DNA of 64,000 nucleotides from NCBI GenBank assembly GCA_022828125.1, contig JAJEJD010000020.1, positions 434,001-498,000 on the forward strand, read 5' to 3'. The stretch comes from a bacterium. GTDB lineage: Bacteria > UBA8248. This document shows positions 62,381-64,000 of this stretch, piece after piece. Under the pieces are notes generated by a model. That model saw only the letters and a list, made by a program, of their open reading frames with translations. It was not told the DNA's origin and ran no database searches. How positions within the stretch are numbered: the first letter of the stretch is position 1; every line of letters starts with the position of its first letter. The translations under genes were made by a program, and so were the position numbers.

Positions 62381-64000
62381 ATGAGAAGCCATCGCGGAGA
62401 TTCCGTATTCGATGAGACGCAATACCAGCGTCTGCGAACGCTCGCCGACTCGGTCAACGAAACGGCCCGCATGGCGCGGACCACGCTGTCCATTTTATTG
62501 CTGGTGACGCTTTACCTGGCTTTAACTTTAGGCGCCTCTACGGACGAAAACCTATTTCGCAACGGACAAGTTGTACTCCCGCAGGTGGGCGCCGGGCTTC
62601 CAGTAGTGCAGAGCTATATTCTTGCTCCTCTGATTTTCGTATGCATGCACGCCCATTTGTTGTTCATTATGAGCGTGCTCACGCGCAAAGTACGGACATT
62701 CGAAGGAGCTGTGAAAGAGGACCTTTCAGCCACAAAAAATCTGCACATCAGAGCCACGAAAAGGAGAGAATATCGAGATTGGCTCTCCTCATTCGTTTTT
62801 GTTCAGAGACTCCTGAAAGATGTACGGGTCTCGTGGGTGTTGAGAATACTTAGCTGGCTTGCCATCAGCGCAATCCCTTTGGCACTCCTATTCGTCATCG
62901 ACCTTTCCTTCGTGCGATATCAGTCCCATGCGATCACTTGGGGCCATCATATCATCTTTGTTTTTGACCTGGTGTTGGTAACTCTCTTCCATTGGCAAGT
63001 GTCTGGCAAAAGAGTGAAGAGGGTTGTTTGGCGGTTTGTAATCTCGGTTAAGAGTATAGCTTTCAACCGTCGGTTGCGCGGCCTGTCAATAACGAAGTTG
63101 TTAGGGTGGATTTGGAACTTTATCAATTTATTATTTGCATTGGCTATGGTGCTACTGTTGATTTTCGTCGCCCATCCACCGGATGGAACTGAAAATCAAA
63201 GCCGTATCTGGCGCGACGAAGTGGCTCCGCACAGAGGATCATATCGGAAAATGTCGGATTGGCCTCACTTGCTCGATGATATTCCATGTTATGAGTGGGG
63301 AATTGCCTGCCGCTATCTTGAGCTCAACAATTTTAAAAAGACTGACAAAAAAGAGGAACTTAGCTTGGCAAGGCGGACGCTTCGCTTCGCCAAATTCAAG
63401 TCCGCTCAATTACAGGAGGCAGATTTCTTTAGAGCACAGTTACAGGGAGCGGTTTTCGATGACGCAGAGTTGCAGAAGGTGAATTTCCAGCATGCGAAGT
63501 TACAGGGAACGGATTTCAAGGGCGCAAAGTTACAGAAGACGAAATTCCAGCACACGCAGTTGCAGGAAGCGAGTTTTTGGCAAGCGAATTTGCAGGGGGC
63601 AAATTTCCAGCATGCGAAGTTAGAGGGTGCAAGGTTCCCTAAAGCGGAGTTGCAAGGTGTGAATTTCTCTGGGTTGAGTTTACAAGGGGTGAATTTCTCT
63701 GGGTTGAAGTTACATGGGGCGAATTTTTTTCAGGCGAAGTTGCACGGAGCAAATCTATCGTTTGCGAAGTTGCACGGCGCGGATTTCTGGGAGGCGGAGT
63801 TGCACGGGGCGAACCTCTCGTGGGCGGAGATGCACGGCGCGAATTTTTTGAAAGCGAAGTTGCACGGCGCGAATCTATCGTTTTCAAAGTTGCATGGCGC
63901 CAATCTCTCTCAGGCGGAGTTGTACGGAGCGAATTCCACTGGGGCGGAGTTGAGCGGGGCGAATTTTTTTGAGGCGGATTTGCAATGCATTTCTAGTAAG
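62381..64000 (+). CDS. Membrane protein with pentapeptide-repeat tail, C-terminus beyond window
   Basis: 540 codons with no stop before the window end; GAGG lies six bases before the ATG. Five hydrophobic segments at about 34-52, 78-100, 152-176, 188-205 and 238-264, a cytoplasm-like linker 265-335, then from about residue 336 some 20 ten-residue units (two pentapeptides each) of the form K-L-H-G-A-N-L-S-x-A. Pentapeptide repeats fold as a right-handed beta-helix. AT-richer and weaker codon bias than neighbours, suggesting transfer. Not recognised beyond this; membrane-anchored beta-helix proteins of this type have no firmly assigned role. Confidence 0.85.
   Translation, partial: MRSHRGDSVFDETQYQRLRTLADSVNETARMARTTLSILLLVTLYLALTLGASTDENLFRNGQVVLPQVGAGLPVVQSYILAPLIFVCMHAHLLFIMSVLTRKVRTFEGAVKEDLSATKNLHIRATKRREYRDWLSSFVFVQRLLKDVRVSWVLRILSWLAISAIPLALLFVIDLSFVRYQSHAITWGHHIIFVFDLVLVTLFHWQVSGKRVKRVVWRFVISVKSIAFNRRLRGLSITKLLGWIWNFINLLFALAMVLLLIFVAHPPDGTENQSRIWRDEVAPHRGSYRKMSDWPHLLDDIPCYEWGIACRYLELNNFKKTDKKEELSLARRTLRFAKFKSAQLQEADFFRAQLQGAVFDDAELQKVNFQHAKLQGTDFKGAKLQKTKFQHTQLQEASFWQANLQGANFQHAKLEGARFPKAELQGVNFSGLSLQGVNFSGLKLHGANFFQAKLHGANLSFAKLHGADFWEAELHGANLSWAEMHGANFLKAKLHGANLSFSKLHGANLSQAELYGANSTGAELSGANFFEADLQCISSK
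63386..64000 (+). repeat. Tandem 30-base coding repeats of the pentapeptide tail
   Basis: About 20 consecutive 30-base units, diverged, centred on AAGTTGCACGGCGCGAAT-like cores, keeping codon phase. The later units, from about 63700, share more bases (TTGCACGGCGCGAA) than the earlier ones, a sign of recent unit duplication. Confidence 0.85.

Overview
The window is 64 kb of GC-rich, densely coded bacterial chromosome with short intergenic gaps, many 1 to 4 base start/stop overlaps and strong GGAGG-type ribosome binding sites. Septum protein FtsB, periplasmic binding proteins, a lipoprotein cytochrome, PBP4, a lytic transglycosylase and an outer-membrane-style envelope gene set point to a Gram-negative cell. 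A predicted selenoprotein, an ETF:quinone oxidoreductase of the HdrD/Emo type, a B12-binding mutase domain and a three-receptor Liv transporter fit an uncultured Desulfobacterota-, SAR324- or Tectomicrobia-like lineage; this placement is inference only.

Layout. 1-19.4 kb is an accessory catabolic region: the 5' end of a Gfo/Idh/MocA gene, a bicupin/Rieske/enolase-superfamily operon, an amidohydrolase/amidase/small-subunit operon, a YaiI protein, an AcuI-type reductase with a CinA-type amidase, a molybdopterin oxidoreductase fused in expression to a three-domain Rid protein, a five-gene operon (CoA ligase, AtzF-like amidase, two beta-hydroxyacid dehydrogenases, another amidase) and a class III aminotransferase. 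19.4-23.1 kb has trmL, about 0.8 kb of foldback repeats and two Gfo/Idh/MocA oxidoreductases. 23.1-32.7 kb is core metabolism on the minus strand: tRNA-fMet with its own promoter and terminator, then (in transcription order) trpF-trpB-trpA-leuC-leuD-leuB-asd-mtnP-hemL-ftsB. 32.9-40.7 kb is a branched-chain amino acid type ABC importer with three consecutive receptor genes, two good promoters and a terminator. 40.7-46.9 kb has moaE/moaD, a MidA methyltransferase, recJ, a PBP4 gene and a peroxiredoxin-like selenoprotein whose in-frame TGA is followed by a SECIS-like hairpin. 47-53.5 kb has a peptide-type ABC importer without ATPases, a dihaem lipoprotein, a B12-binding protein and an Emo-like membrane Fe-S oxidoreductase. 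53.8-58 kb has a helical-repeat protein, a DUF3047 protein, a lytic transglycosylase and a Fic AMP-transferase gene framed by two 257-base direct repeats. 58-64 kb has an acyl-CoA dehydrogenase, a class IV aminotransferase, another foldback repeat, lpd and a membrane protein with a long pentapeptide-repeat tail that runs off the window end.

How the parts work together. MoaD/MoaE make molybdopterin needed by the molybdoenzyme in the catabolic region. Amidases, Rid domains, semialdehyde-type dehydrogenases, CoA ligase and aminotransferase suggest breakdown of a nitrogen-containing compound, substrate unknown. Acyl-CoA dehydrogenase and the Emo-like protein could be linked through ETF, which is not in the window.

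Most worth checking: the selenoprotein, the repeat-framed Fic gene, the triple-Rid protein lacking the catalytic arginine, the MoaD Gly-Gly-Cys-Ala tail and the open-ended pentapeptide protein.
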